A stretch of DNA of 64,000 nt, from contig JBOEGQ010000009.1 in assembly GCA_050633505.1 (NCBI GenBank), positions 62,001 to 126,000 on the forward strand, given 5' to 3'. Source of the DNA: UBA1672 sp050633505 (GTDB lineage: Bacteria; Pseudomonadota; Alphaproteobacteria; Micavibrionales; Micavibrionaceae). Below the pieces are notes generated by a model. It was not told where the DNA came from, ran no database searches, and saw only the letters and a list, made by a program, of their open reading frames with translations. A program made the translations under genes and the position numbers. Numbering within the stretch: position 1 is the first letter of the stretch; the number at the start of each line of letters is the position of its first letter. Of the stretch, positions 43,050 through 51,664 are shown piece by piece.

Positions 43050-43191
43050 CGCATTGTCCGTGCATATTTATAATCAACATGTGCGGTGGCGGTTTTCTAT
43101 GGTTGGAAAGCCGTTTTCTGTACCGGATTTTTTCTGTTATATAGCTTGTATCCGGTGACTTTATAGCTTTGGTTTTCTGTGTAAAATACCG

Positions 43192-44337
43192 CTATGGCTC
43201 AGCTGCGTTTTCATTGCTTGAAGCAGGCTGTTCTATTGCAGGGGCCTCATCGGGGCTGTGTTCCTGAATAAAGTTCATCATTTTGTTTGCGTTCCCTTGT
43301 TTACGCAGGTCTTCCAGTCCCAAGACACCAAAGACAGGCTTTGCATCGCTTGATACGTTATTCTCAAATTCTTTAACAGCAAGTGGCGCAAGCATCATGC
43401 GACCACTTAAGGCAAGAACAGGGATTCCGTGTTCGCTTAACTTCTCTGCGGCGTATAGAGCGCTTAAGCCACTATCGGCTGCTAATAAAACACCATCAAT
43501 TTGTGATTTAAACTGATCAGAACGAAGCAGCTTTTTATTATCCGATTGTAAAACACCATCTGCGATTTCAATGATGTTTACATCTGTACCGCGTAGGCTT
43601 AAATTTGTTGTTATGCCCTGTAGGACGTTAATAAGGTCGTCTGTTTCGACTTTATATGTTGATGGGTATCCCATGTCTACGAAGTCACATACCGCGATCG
43701 CACCGGCATCTTGTGGCTTATGAATGTCTGAAGATAGACCCGTTCCTGTCATTTTACCAAAGCCGACTTTATGGCCAGCGCGTTCCATTCCCTTTACCAA
43801 TGCAGATGCAGACGTTGTTTTTCCGGCGTCCATTCCTGTGCCCAGAACGGCGATTGTTGTCGGGCGGGACTTGGCATCAATTTCCAATGGGCGCATAGCG
43901 CTATGTTTGATATTCATGACTCTGTCATTTTCATCGGCAAGCAGGCCAATCGGTTTAATGACGGTGGGTGATTTCATAACGTCGTTTGTTTCTTCGATTA
44001 ACGCAGCCACGCCACCACTGGAAACAAGATGGCATTCTGTCAATTTTTCAGGAACCATTGCCTTGTATTCTTCAACCGCATAACGGTTACCGTAGGCAAC
44101 CAGAATTTTATCACCTTCATGTAATTCTACGTTACGTCCATCGGGGCTCTGTAATGTGTCTTTATCACCGACTGATGTCACCTTTGCCAGTAAGACATCA
44201 CCGACTTCAGGGGCTTTATTTTGCACTAAGCCCGCGATTTGCGTTCTGTCAACATGGCGCAAGACAGTTGCCACTTTTGCAGAAACGCCTTCGAACTGTG
44301 AGTTTAACCCAGACAAGTCTATGCTTGGCTTTTTCAT
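43192..44337 (-). CDS. P-loop NTPase related to DUF1611-type proteins
   Basis: The 381-residue cytoplasmic protein has a small N-terminal beta-rich domain (DVLLAKVTSVGDKD, NVELHEGDKILVAYGNRY) that resembles an OB or SAF-like part. The main domain has TIAVLGTGMDAGKTT, a Walker A at about 166-175, followed by GFGKMTGTG. Later IIEIADGVLQ and VLLAADSGLSALYAAEKL strands fit the fold. The GTxxxAGKTT form and the later motif order recall DUF1611/DgcN-type or biotin-synthetase-like NTPases. Substrate is unknown. The C-terminus is acidic and unstructured. It stands alone. Confidence 0.7.
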   Translation of the reverse strand: MKKPSIDLSGLNSQFEGVSAKVATVLRHVDRTQIAGLVQNKAPEVGDVLLAKVTSVGDKDTLQSPDGRNVELHEGDKILVAYGNRYAVEEYKAMVPEKLTECHLVSSGGVAALIEETNDVMKSPTVIKPIGLLADENDRVMNIKHSAMRPLEIDAKSRPTTIAVLGTGMDAGKTTSASALVKGMERAGHKVGFGKMTGTGLSSDIHKPQDAGAIAVCDFVDMGYPSTYKVETDDLINVLQGITTNLSLRGTDVNIIEIADGVLQSDNKKLLRSDQFKSQIDGVLLAADSGLSALYAAEKLSEHGIPVLALSGRMMLAPLAVKEFENNVSSDAKPVFGVLGLEDLRKQGNANKMMNFIQEHSPDEAPAIEQPASSNENAAEP

Positions 44338-44432
44338 TATTATTCTCCTAAAAATTCTCCGTGTGTCCCCCTCGTATACACTTTCGTAAAATAGTGCAAG
44401 AAAAATATACGGAAAACATCAATCTTGGGTTG

Positions 44433-45308
44433 TTACATCCGCGAGAGGCCGCCATATTTTTTACGGACGTAATAGATTGATCGTAAGGATACAAGGAAGA
44501 AAAACGCGCCTATGCCAAAGATCATAAGAGAATCCGTTGATGAGCTTGAGAGCTCACCATTGGTCATTTGATCCCAAAAGGCACCGAAATCATTTTGAAT
44601 GAGTTGTTGTGTTTTTTCGGGGAGATCAAGATATCCGGCATACATAATGCCCGCACCTGCGAACATGGTTCCAAAGGCAATGACGTTTCCCCAAAATCCA
44701 TGAGATGAAACGGTTTTGATATAATCTGCTTTTGTTTCGATAAGAACGGAGTCTTCCTTGGGTTTCCATTCTTCTTCTTGTGAGATGATGTTTCCCCCTT
44801 GGAAATTGAGCATCATGTTAGAGAGGGTATAGCCAATTCCCACAAATGTTGATGCGACAATAAGGGTTGTGATCCATGATCCGCCAACGCCGATAATATA
44901 GACGCCTAAAGCGCCTAAGCCCATTAATGCGAAGATTGAACTGATTCCAATGTCCATGGAATCTTCGACTTTTGCCTGTACTTGCTTTCCATCTTCGGAA
45001 ATATTGAGCATAACCGTCACGGCTTGTTTAAGCTTGTGACGGATTTCATTCATGCTTGCACCGGTTGTGGTGCGTGTTTCGTCATTATATTGGTATTCAA
45101 CAATGGGCCTGTAATAAGTTTGTGCTCTGTTATGCCCACCCTCTCTCTGATAGGAGGTATAGCGCTCAATGGCTTTAACGATGCCTTTTACGCGTTTGCT
45201 ACGTGCGCGAAATTTGTAAAAATGTATGACTGAGTTGGCACCAAGAGATAAAAAGACAGATCCGACAATTAACGGAACTTGTGGTGCGATAGTATCAAGA
45301 AAGAACAT
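44433..45308 (-). CDS. Membrane protein with DUF3592-like domain
   Basis: The 291-residue protein opens with a membrane helix (VPLIVGSVFLSLGANSVIHF). A soluble domain with YRPIVEYQYNDETRTTTG follows, the typical DUF3592 strand pair. Three or four more helices follow (ISSIFALMGLGALGVYIIGV, TTLIVASTFVGIGYTL, VIAFGTMFAGAGIMYAG, SLMIFGIGAFFFLVSL), more than the usual two. There is no partner gene. Function of the family is unknown. Confidence 0.7.
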   Translation of the reverse strand: MFFLDTIAPQVPLIVGSVFLSLGANSVIHFYKFRARSKRVKGIVKAIERYTSYQREGGHNRAQTYYRPIVEYQYNDETRTTTGASMNEIRHKLKQAVTVMLNISEDGKQVQAKVEDSMDIGISSIFALMGLGALGVYIIGVGGSWITTLIVASTFVGIGYTLSNMMLNFQGGNIISQEEEWKPKEDSVLIETKADYIKTVSSHGFWGNVIAFGTMFAGAGIMYAGYLDLPEKTQQLIQNDFGAFWDQMTNGELSSSSTDSLMIFGIGAFFFLVSLRSIYYVRKKYGGLSRM

Positions 45309-45366
45309 AGTAGCGTAACCCGTGTGTTAAAGACGATAACAGGGAAATACTATTCAATTATTATGT

Positions 45367-45630
45367 TTATTGCAATGTTCCTTGCCAGTCGGCGAAACGA
45401 TAATCACCGGGGGTGATCAGTTTTTGCCGTGCGACATAGACGGAATGCAGGGCACCTTCTATTTCGTCAATCCAAAAATCTAAGAATCCCCGCAGAGTTG
45501 GATACTCGGGGGCTACATCATATTCTTGCCATATGAACTCTTGTAAAATTTCTTGATGATCGGGTAGGTGGTAAATAATTTGTGCAGTTGTCAGGCGGTA
45601 ATCGCCCATTTGTTTTTCCAGATCTGCCAT
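45367..45630 (-). CDS. usg: Usg family protein
   Basis: ATG 45630 is taken as the start; an AGGAGG lies 12 bp upstream, a little far, so a TTG nearer to it cannot be excluded. The 87 residues contain YRLTTAQIIYHLPDHQEILQEFIWQEYD and FLDFWIDEIEGALHSVYVA (in part), the Usg signature named for the gene upstream of trp genes in Caulobacter and Azospirillum. No trp genes are here. Function is unknown. The family is nearly confined to alphaproteobacteria, which supports the taxonomic placement. Confidence 0.88.
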   Translation of the reverse strand: MADLEKQMGDYRLTTAQIIYHLPDHQEILQEFIWQEYDVAPEYPTLRGFLDFWIDEIEGALHSVYVARQKLITPGDYRFADWQGTLQ

Positions 45631-45796
45631 TATGCTCAATAACCTCCTGTTATGTTTGACACATATCCCCTCTATTCTATCAAAAATGGCTCTATTCTTC
45701 AAATTCGCCGGATTCTTTGTGGTATTTTATTTGTAAAGTTGGGCTGAACTCAGGTAAAATTGCCATTATAAAGATACAGATTAGGGGAAATCGGTT

Positions 45797-46795
45797 ATGA
45801 GTGAAGGCGTGAAAACACCGGAAGACGTTGTTCAAAATGTACAAAGCTACATTATTGAGAAAGAGCAACAAGATGGTCAGCTGCGCGACAGTGTAAATAT
45901 CCAATACGTAACGCCTGAATCCAATCCCCAATTATTTGAAACGGTTAAAGGCGTGCTTAATGATGTTAATGGCGCGATGAAATCCGATATTAATATGCCG
46001 CATATTCTGATTGTTGAGGATTCCCCACATTCTCCGGCGGCTTATTCCCATCGCAATGATTGTATCATTATTGATAAGGATGCTTTGGACCCTAATAGCC
46101 ATAGTTTTGAACCGGAACAACAGATAAAAGCAATAATTGCGCATGAATTGGGGCATAAGCTTGGCCATGAGAGAGGGGTTGCTAATCATTCTCCTGAAGA
46201 GAAAAATCAAATGGCGCGTGATGTTTGGGATACTGTGAAAGATAATTGCAGCGCGGAGCATGCGGACAAAATTTTAAACCGATTTAGGGAGGCTGGTTTT
46301 GATCCCGGTGCGATTGGTACAACGCGTGATGTTGCCGAAATGAATCTTACAGAGCAGGGGACGTCGGCGAATTGTGCGTCCGAGGTTGCAGATTCGATGC
46401 AGCGATTTTCGGATGGCTCTAAGGCGGCAGAGCTTTATGGTGATTATGTTGCAATTAAATCCGGACATGGTGACGGGGTTATTGCGGATATAGAGAGCAA
46501 CCTTATTCCCGGTTATTCGGATGGCCTTGACCGTTTGAATAATCATTTGGAAACAGAAGATCGTTTAGATCATGCGCGTGAGTTGAATGATGCACAAAAG
46601 GCGCAAGCCGCACCCGTTATAGAAGGGGATTTTTCACCCGCGAATGGTGGTGAATCGGCAGGTGGATTTGATATCATTGACTCTGTTCTTGATTTTATGG
46701 GGATTGAAGATAAGCCGGATACGCAAGTTCCGCTTGCCCCTGACGCGCCGGAAACACCTGACACAACGTTGCCGTTATCCTCTCCGAAGGCTTAA
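45797..46795 (+). CDS. M48-like zinc metalloprotease, cytoplasmic
   Basis: The 332-residue protein has the zincin motif IIAHELGHKLGHERG (HELGH at about 116-120). A later AAELYGDYVAIKSGHG segment offers the ExxxD third-ligand pattern of M48 peptidases. There is no signal or membrane helix, unlike HtpX or Ste24, and the C-terminal 70 residues are Asp/Pro-rich and disordered. The first 110 residues are unrecognised. Substrate is unknown. It sits 165 bp upstream of groES and may be part of a protein-quality region, by location only. Confidence 0.75.
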   Translation: MSEGVKTPEDVVQNVQSYIIEKEQQDGQLRDSVNIQYVTPESNPQLFETVKGVLNDVNGAMKSDINMPHILIVEDSPHSPAAYSHRNDCIIIDKDALDPNSHSFEPEQQIKAIIAHELGHKLGHERGVANHSPEEKNQMARDVWDTVKDNCSAEHADKILNRFREAGFDPGAIGTTRDVAEMNLTEQGTSANCASEVADSMQRFSDGSKAAELYGDYVAIKSGHGDGVIADIESNLIPGYSDGLDRLNNHLETEDRLDHARELNDAQKAQAAPVIEGDFSPANGGESAGGFDIIDSVLDFMGIEDKPDTQVPLAPDAPETPDTTLPLSSPKA

Positions 46796-46828
46796 TTCTT
46801 CGATTATCTTCCTTTTAGGTCAAAATCG

Positions 46829-46857
46829 CTTGAAATTTTCTATGCATGGCGCTATGA
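46829..46857 (+). promoter_or_regulatory. Candidate RpoH (sigma-32) promoter of groESL
   Basis: CTTGAAA (46829-46835) and GCTATGA (46851-46857) are about 18 bp apart counting from CTTG, close to the alphaproteobacterial heat-shock pattern CTTG-N17/18-CYTATNT. No CIRCE inverted repeat for HrcA was found between here and groES. It lies 140 bp upstream of the groES start. Confidence 0.45.
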
Positions 46858-46970
46858 CTCCACTTGCATAAGGTGTTCTTATGCGTTGGGAGGGGTCTTT
46901 CGCTCTGGCTCTATAGAAGAGAAGACGCAAGGCCTGCTTGTTAAACCATAAACTTTAAGGAGACACGAAA

Positions 46971-47261
46971 ATGAAATTTCGTCCTTTACATGATCGCGTA
47001 TTAGTCCGTCGCGCGGAAGCTGAAACAAAAACAGCAGGCGGTATTATTATTCCAGGTACAGCAGAAGAAAAGCCATCAGAAGGCGAAATCGTTGCAACAG
47101 GCAGTGGTTACGTTAATGACAATGGTGAAACACGCGCGCTTGACGTGCAGACAGGTGACAAGGTCATCTTTTCGAAGTGGGCCGGCACAGAAGTAACAAT
47201 TGATGGTGAAGACCTGATGGTTATGAAAGAGTCAGACATTATCGGCGTTATTGCTGCTTAA
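46971..47261 (+). CDS. groES: Co-chaperonin GroES
   Basis: GroES caps the GroEL chamber. The 96-residue protein is complete: MKFRPLHDRVLVRRAEAETKTAGGIIIPG (in part), with the mobile loop around AETKTAGGIIIPGTAEEKP and the closing GVIAA. It has AAGGAG before ATG 46971 and is 47 bp upstream of groEL in the usual operon. A heat-shock-type promoter candidate lies at 46829. Confidence 0.98.
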   Translation: MKFRPLHDRVLVRRAEAETKTAGGIIIPGTAEEKPSEGEIVATGSGYVNDNGETRALDVQTGDKVIFSKWAGTEVTIDGEDLMVMKESDIIGVIAA

Positions 47262-47308
47262 ACTTACAGATTAAATTTATTATTTATTTTTCTTAAAGGA
47301 GAAAAATT

Positions 47309-48965
47309 ATGGGTGCTAAAGAAGTACTTTTCCAAGAAGAGGCTCGTGATGAGCTATTGAAGGGTGTTGACCTTATTGCAAACGCTGTGAAGGTAACATT
47401 GGGGCCAAAAGGCCGTAACGTTGTGATCGAAAAATCATTTGGTGCACCACGCACAACAAAAGATGGTGTTTCTGTTGCGAAGGAAATCGAACTTAAAGAT
47501 AAGCAGCAAAACATCGGCGCACAGTTGATCCGTGAAGTTGCATCTAAGGCAAATGATCACTCTGGTGATGGTACAACAACAGCAACAGTTCTTGCACAAG
47601 CGATCGTTCGCGAAGGTGTTAAGGCGGTTTCTGCTGGTCGTAATCCAATGGATCTAAAGCGCGGTATCGATAAAGCGGTTATCGCAGTTGTTGAAGACAT
47701 TGCATCACGTGCAAAGAATGTAAAAAGCAACGAAGAGATCAAACAGGTTGGTACAATCTCTGCAAACGGTGAAACTGAAATCGGTGAAATGCTTGCAGAA
47801 GCAATGGACAAAGTTGGTAACGAAGGTGTTATCACAGTTGANNGAAGCAAAATCTTTGAACAACGAACTAGAAGTTGTTGAAGGTATGCAGTTTGACCGT
47901 GGTTATCTTTCACCATACTTCATCACAGATGCAGACAAAATGATCTGTGATCTTGAAAACCCATATATCTTGCTTCACGAAGCAAAACTTTCAAACCTTC
48001 AAGCAATGCTTCCTGTTCTTGAAGCTGTTGTTCAGTCCGGTCGTCCGCTATTGATCGTGGCAGAAGATGTTGAAGGTGAAGCATTGGCAACATTGGTTGT
48101 TAACAAGCTTCGCGGTGGTTTGAAAATTGCTGCTGTTAAGGCGCCTGGTTTTGGTGATCGTCGTAAGGCGATGCTTGAAGACATGGCAATCCTAACAGGT
48201 GGTCAGGTTGTTTCTGAAGATCTTGGTATCAAGCTTGAGAACGTAACACTTGATATGCTTGGAACTGCGAAGAAAGTTGCAATCACAAAAGACGACTCAA
48301 CAGTTGTTGATGGTGCAGGCGATAAAGCAGAAATCGAAGCGCGTTGTTCACAAATCCGTCGTCAAGTTGAAGAAACATCTTCTGACTATGACAAAGAGAA
48401 ATTGCAAGAGCGTCTGGCGAAACTTTCAGGCGGTGTTGCTGTTCTTCGTGTTGGCGGAATTACAGAAGTTGAAGTGAAAGAACGCAAAGATCGCGTTGAT
48501 GATGCACTTCACGCGACACGCGCTGCTGTTGAAGAAGGTATTGTTGCCGGTGGTGGTACTGCACTTCTTTATGCTGGTAAAGCATTGGTAGGCCTTAAAG
48601 GTGAAAACGAAGACCAGACAGTTGGTATCGAAATCATCTCACGTGCGTTGCAGGCTCCGATTCGTCAGATCTGCGCAAATGCAGGTGAAGAAGGTTCAGT
48701 AATCGTTGGTAAGTTGAGTGAGCAAGACGACACAAATCATGGATTTGATGCACAAAAAGGTGAATATACTGACCTTGTTAAGGCTGGTATCATCGATCCT
48801 GCGAAAGTTGTTCGTACTGCACTTCAGGATGCTGCATCAGTTGCAGGTCTTTTGATCACAACAGAAGCTGTTATCACAGACTCACCTGATGAAGGTGGTG
48901 ACGCAGCAGGCGCAGCCGCAATGGGCGGCATGGGTGGAATGGGCGGAATGCCCGGCATGATGTAA
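47309..48965 (+). CDS. groEL: Chaperonin GroEL (frame interrupted by assembly Ns)
   Basis: GroEL forms the double-ring folding chamber. The first part runs from MGAKEVLFQEEARDELL to GVITVE at 47841. Two Ns (47842-47843) follow, and the rest resumes in another frame at EAKSLNNELEVVEGMQFDRGYLSPY. The feature length is a multiple of three plus one. Restoring GAA-GAA (VEEAKS) requires one N fewer, so the break is an assembly artefact, not a real frameshift. ATP-binding motifs (DGTTTATVLAQAI, AGGGTALLYA) and the C-terminal GGM tail (MGGMGGMGGMPGMM) are intact. The true protein is about 551 residues. Confidence 0.97.
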
Positions 48966-49099
48966 AATTGCTTTGTTTGTTTGGGCTTGGCGTTGTCAGG
49001 TTTCAGCTCACTTAGTTTTATCTAAGTTTCGCTTTACCTTTCTAGACAAGTCTCAAACACTCTTTGCAATTACGCCTGTAAATTAGTAACGAATATATG

Positions 49100-49126
49100 A
49101 ACCTCCGTAGAAATACGGGGGTTTTT
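49100..49126 (+). terminator. Intrinsic terminator after groESL
   Basis: A 9-bp stem AACCTCCGT / ACGGGGGTT (one G-T pair, loop AGAAAT) is followed by TTTTTA. It is 135 bp after the groEL stop, on the plus strand. Confidence 0.85.
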
Positions 49127-49230
49127 ATGAAAAATGGCCTGTCGTTTGTTTGTGGGGTGTAAACTTCGCTTCATCTTCCTAACCTCACAAAATGCTCTGT
49201 GTGATATAGTCACTGTAAAATTAGAATTTA

Positions 49231-49258
49231 AAAAGCCCCGTTATTGAGCGGGGCTTTT
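49231..49258. terminator. Bidirectional terminator-type hairpin
   Basis: A perfect 10-bp stem AAAAGCCCCG / CGGGGCTTTT with loop TTATTGAG is flanked by T-runs on both strands. It ends the minus-strand gene at 49263 and could also stop plus-strand transcripts from groESL. The stretch 49127-49230 between the two terminators holds no gene that I can see. Confidence 0.88.
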
Positions 49259-49262
49259 GTTG

Positions 49263-49901
49263 TTATGATAGTTGGGGAGGGTTACTTCCGAGGGCTGGGA
49301 ATTTATCTCTTATCAGCTCCTCATATTCCGGATGGTAGAGGCTTATATATTCGTCGATGTTATCATTCATATGCCGTGCAATTTGAAATGATTCTGTGTG
49401 TTTGAGTAGGTTAATGGCTTCTTCATCAGGGAGAGAGGTTGCTACAGATTTTATGTATATTTGTGTTCCATGCATGCCACTTAAATATTCTGTTTGTGCA
49501 ATATGTTTCATGTGTCCTGTTGTTTCAAATGCCTCGAGGAGCATGGCTCGGTCTTCGGGCGGGCAGCGTGTGAACATCCCTGATAAAACTTCATCGAGCG
49601 TTGTGATGGGAAATTGATGAATTGCTCGACTGAAAACATTATTGGTACTCATGTATCTGGCCATCTCAACGATTTGGTCTTCCTGTATGCTGTTTTTGGC
49701 TATTTTGAAGCTTTCGAGTAATCCTTCTCCAGCATTTTTAGGGTTTTCGGATGCCTTTATAACATTGGGTTCTAGATTATATTCTCGGAGTTTTGCTAAT
49801 ACGTTTTCGGGCGTTAGGGAGGTTTTGAACTCGTGTATGTTTTGGGTGTAGTCGCCAAATACTTTGTTGATCCCTTCTGCAATTTTTTTGACCCAATCCA
49901 T
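49263..49901 (-). CDS. Hypothetical cytoplasmic protein
   Basis: The 212-residue, mostly helical protein starts MDWVKKIAEGINKVFGDY. It contains LLESFKIAKNSIQEDQIVEMARYMSTN and later TTLDEVLSGMFTRCPPEDRAMLLEAFE. No signal or membrane helix is seen. I do not recognise the family. It has its own terminator at 49231 and about 95 bp to the next gene upstream (the decayed XRE copy), so it may be an independent gene of the same accessory island. Confidence 0.6.
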   Translation of the reverse strand: MDWVKKIAEGINKVFGDYTQNIHEFKTSLTPENVLAKLREYNLEPNVIKASENPKNAGEGLLESFKIAKNSIQEDQIVEMARYMSTNNVFSRAIHQFPITTLDEVLSGMFTRCPPEDRAMLLEAFETTGHMKHIAQTEYLSGMHGTQIYIKSVATSLPDEEAINLLKHTESFQIARHMNDNIDEYISLYHPEYEELIRDKFPALGSNPPQLS

Positions 49902-49995
49902 GTTATTCCCTTTCCTAGAATAAGTAAGAATTTCTGTTTATATTGTGCATAGGGGTGTGTCAACATTTTCGTGATTATTTAAGATTGTGTTGTTG

Positions 49996-50426
49996 TTACT
50001 GTGGAGGGGTTTGAGCGGCGTGTTTCCATGCTATGTCATACAGAACTCTAAAGCCTTCAGTGAACTGCGCGTGTTTTAATATCATTATACATACGCCATT
50101 TTCCTGAAAGTTTAAGAATGCAAGATATTCGCCATATGAGTATATTGTTTGATCGTTCCACATGCTTGTGGGAAACCATCTACACCATATAATGTTCGAA
50201 TTTCACCTGTTTTTTTCTTTACCCCGTCGCCTTCGAGGAACTCAATCCCCGCATTTTCAAGGGCAACGGTAATTTTATCAAGGGTACGGCGTGTCGGGGT
50301 GGATTGCCTTGTTTCGAACAGGCAAATTGTTTGTACATGCAGACCGCAGCGCGTTGCAAGATCGTTCTGATCCCATTTTAATAAAACGCGGGCGCATTGG
50401 CATTGAGTAGGGCTGATTGTATGCAT
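49996..50426 (-). pseudogene. Decayed XRE/TrmB-like regulator (internal deletion and frameshift)
   Basis: The N-terminal 86 residues nearly copy those of the gene at 50959-51621 (CQCARVLLKWDQNDLA, LFETRQSTPTRRTLDKI, GVKKKTGEIRTLYGVDGF). After VDGF the frame shifts and stops at 50112. In another frame the C-terminus of the family resumes: FPTSMWNDQTIYSYGEYLAFLNF, then GFRVLYDIAWKHAAQTPPQ to a stop at 49996. About 75 residues of the middle domain are lost. The junction holds TGGTTTCC, which in relatives occurs both at the VDGF site and at the RWFP site, so a deletion between short direct repeats is likely. Confidence 0.85.
50171..50426 (-). repeat. 256-bp near-identical duplication, copy 1 (copy 2 at 51366-51621)
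   Basis: The stretch 50171-50426 and 51366-51621 are both 256 bp and align without gaps, with only scattered substitutions (by eye). They encode the N-terminal DNA-binding halves of two XRE regulators. The promoter-proximal sequence TTCAGTATA-TATTAAA is also shared beyond the start codons. This indicates recent duplication or gene conversion. Confidence 0.8.
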
Positions 50427-50437
50427 TTTTCTATCTT

Positions 50438-50468
50438 TTCGAATTCAATTCGATTCTGTTCGAATTCA
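50438..50468. promoter_or_regulatory. Tandem operator-like repeats TTCGAATTCA
   Basis: Two identical 10-mers, TTCGAATTCA, start at 50438 and 50459, 21 bp apart, which is two helical turns. A related TTCGATTC lies between them. Each contains the palindrome TTCGAA. The sites sit between the decayed XRE gene and its AT-rich promoter region, and 90 bp from the divergent gene at 50560. They are good candidates for binding by the XRE family; the binding is inferred. Confidence 0.6.
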
Positions 50469-50559
50469 GTATAATATTAAACCATTGAAACACAAGCATA
50501 AAATAGGATATTATTTTGTCGTTAGGTGAATTTAATATGGTTCGTTTTAGGAGGAAGGC

Positions 50560-50880
50560 ATGTATGTAGGGAGTGAAACAATATGTGCCTTGATGGAAGA
50601 TCAGGAAGAGATATTTCGTGACGAACTGAATACCTTGGTAAAGGTGCGGCTTATTGATGGGGACATCAAGCGTGAGCTAGAGTTCTTTGCGCGTTGTCAT
50701 ATTCGTCGGATCGTAAAAACGATGGAAGATGAATATAAAGAAAAATATCAAGTGCCTAAATTGCCCGATATGATGGGGGAACTCATGTATACGCGCGCTT
50801 ATTTAAATTACGTCAGGCATTGTGCTTGTTTAATGAAGGATCTGAAGTTGGCCGCTTTTGACCCTGAGAAGAGAATTTAA
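50560..50880 (+). CDS. Small hypothetical protein in the XRE island
   Basis: The 106-residue protein has a strong AGGAGG Shine-Dalgarno 8 bp before ATG 50560. It is helical and charged: SETICALMEDQEEIFRDELNTL, KRELEFFARCHIRRIVKTMEDEY and ELMYTRAYLNYVRHCACLM (in part), with four cysteines and no signal. The family is unrecognised. It is divergent from the decayed XRE copy, with operator-like repeats between, and ends at an intrinsic terminator (50928). It is a plausible target or partner of the XRE regulators. Confidence 0.65.
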   Translation: MYVGSETICALMEDQEEIFRDELNTLVKVRLIDGDIKRELEFFARCHIRRIVKTMEDEYKEKYQVPKLPDMMGELMYTRAYLNYVRHCACLMKDLKLAAFDPEKRI

Positions 50881-50927
50881 TATTTTAACTCTGTCAGGTG
50901 TTTTACCGACACCTGTCCCCACCTCTT

Positions 50928-50960
50928 CCCTCCGTATCCCACATACGGGGGGGATTTTTT
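50928..50960 (+). terminator. Intrinsic terminator of the 50560 gene
   Basis: A 10-bp stem CCCTCCGTAT / ATACGGGGGG (one G-T pair, loop CCCAC), extendable by two more pairs, is followed by A and six T. Its T-run touches the stop region of the convergent XRE gene at 50959. Confidence 0.88.
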
Positions 50961-51621
50961 ATCCATCTGATGAGGGAGGAGTTTGGGTCGCGTGCTTCCA
51001 TGCAATATTAAAAAGTACTTCGAAAGAATTTTTGAATTCTTCACTGTTCATGATTACAATATGGATTGTGTCATTTGAGAAATCTAAGAAGGCTAATTTT
51101 TTCCCATATGTGTAAACAATCTTTTCTTTCCATGCTATGCCTGATAGCCATCTGTGTTCGGCAATAGGAAGGATGAAGCCAGTTTCTCCTTCTTGAACGG
51201 CGATTCTAACGTGTATTTTCTTGCCGAGCTGTGCCATGCGTGCTGCATGAATGTCGTACCATTCTTTTCCTAAGTGTTTTATCCATAGGCTAGGTTTTGA
51301 ATTGAATAAGCATATATTGCCGCCATAAATTTTGGCTGATTTGTAGACATCTTCCATAAATGTACGGAAACCATCTACACCATATAATGTTCGAATTTCA
51401 CCTGTTTTTTTCTTTACCCCGTCGCCTTCGAGGAACTCAATTCCCGCATTTTCAAAGGCGATGGTAATTTTATCAAGGGTACGGCGTGTCGGGGTGGATT
51501 GCCTTGTTTCGAACAGGCAAATTGTTTGTACATGTAAGTCGCAACGTCTTGCCAAATCGTTCTGATCCCATTCCAGTAAAACGCGGGCGCATTGGCATTG
51601 AATGGGCGTAATAATATGCAT
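50959..51621 (-). CDS. XRE regulator with TrmB-like sensor domain, copy 2
   Basis: The 220-residue protein has an XRE helix-turn-helix in residues 1-60 (QCARVLLEWDQNDLARRC, LFETRQSTPTRRTLDKI). A connecting GVKKKTGEIRTLYGVDGF segment leads to a C-terminal domain: FMEDVYKSAKIYGGNICLFN, EWYDIHAARMAQLGKK, IVYTYGKKLAFLDF and FEVLFNIAWKHA. The last two resemble the YGDKVAII...FxxLFExxWK endings of TrmB-type, PLD-fold sensor domains. A ligand-responsive regulator is inferred. It is one of three such genes within 3.5 kb and follows the formyltransferase gene by 43 bp. Confidence 0.8.
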   Translation of the reverse strand: MHIITPIQCQCARVLLEWDQNDLARRCDLHVQTICLFETRQSTPTRRTLDKITIAFENAGIEFLEGDGVKKKTGEIRTLYGVDGFRTFMEDVYKSAKIYGGNICLFNSKPSLWIKHLGKEWYDIHAARMAQLGKKIHVRIAVQEGETGFILPIAEHRWLSGIAWKEKIVYTYGKKLAFLDFSNDTIHIVIMNSEEFKNSFEVLFNIAWKHATQTPPSSDG

Positions 51622-51664
51622 AATTCCTCCGTTTTTGAATGAAGTTTCAGTATACTATTAAATA

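Noticed and set aside
46796..46970. HrcA/CIRCE operator upstream of groES
   Set aside because: No TTAGCACTC-N9-GAGTGCTAA-like inverted repeat is present; an RpoH-like promoter is the better candidate.
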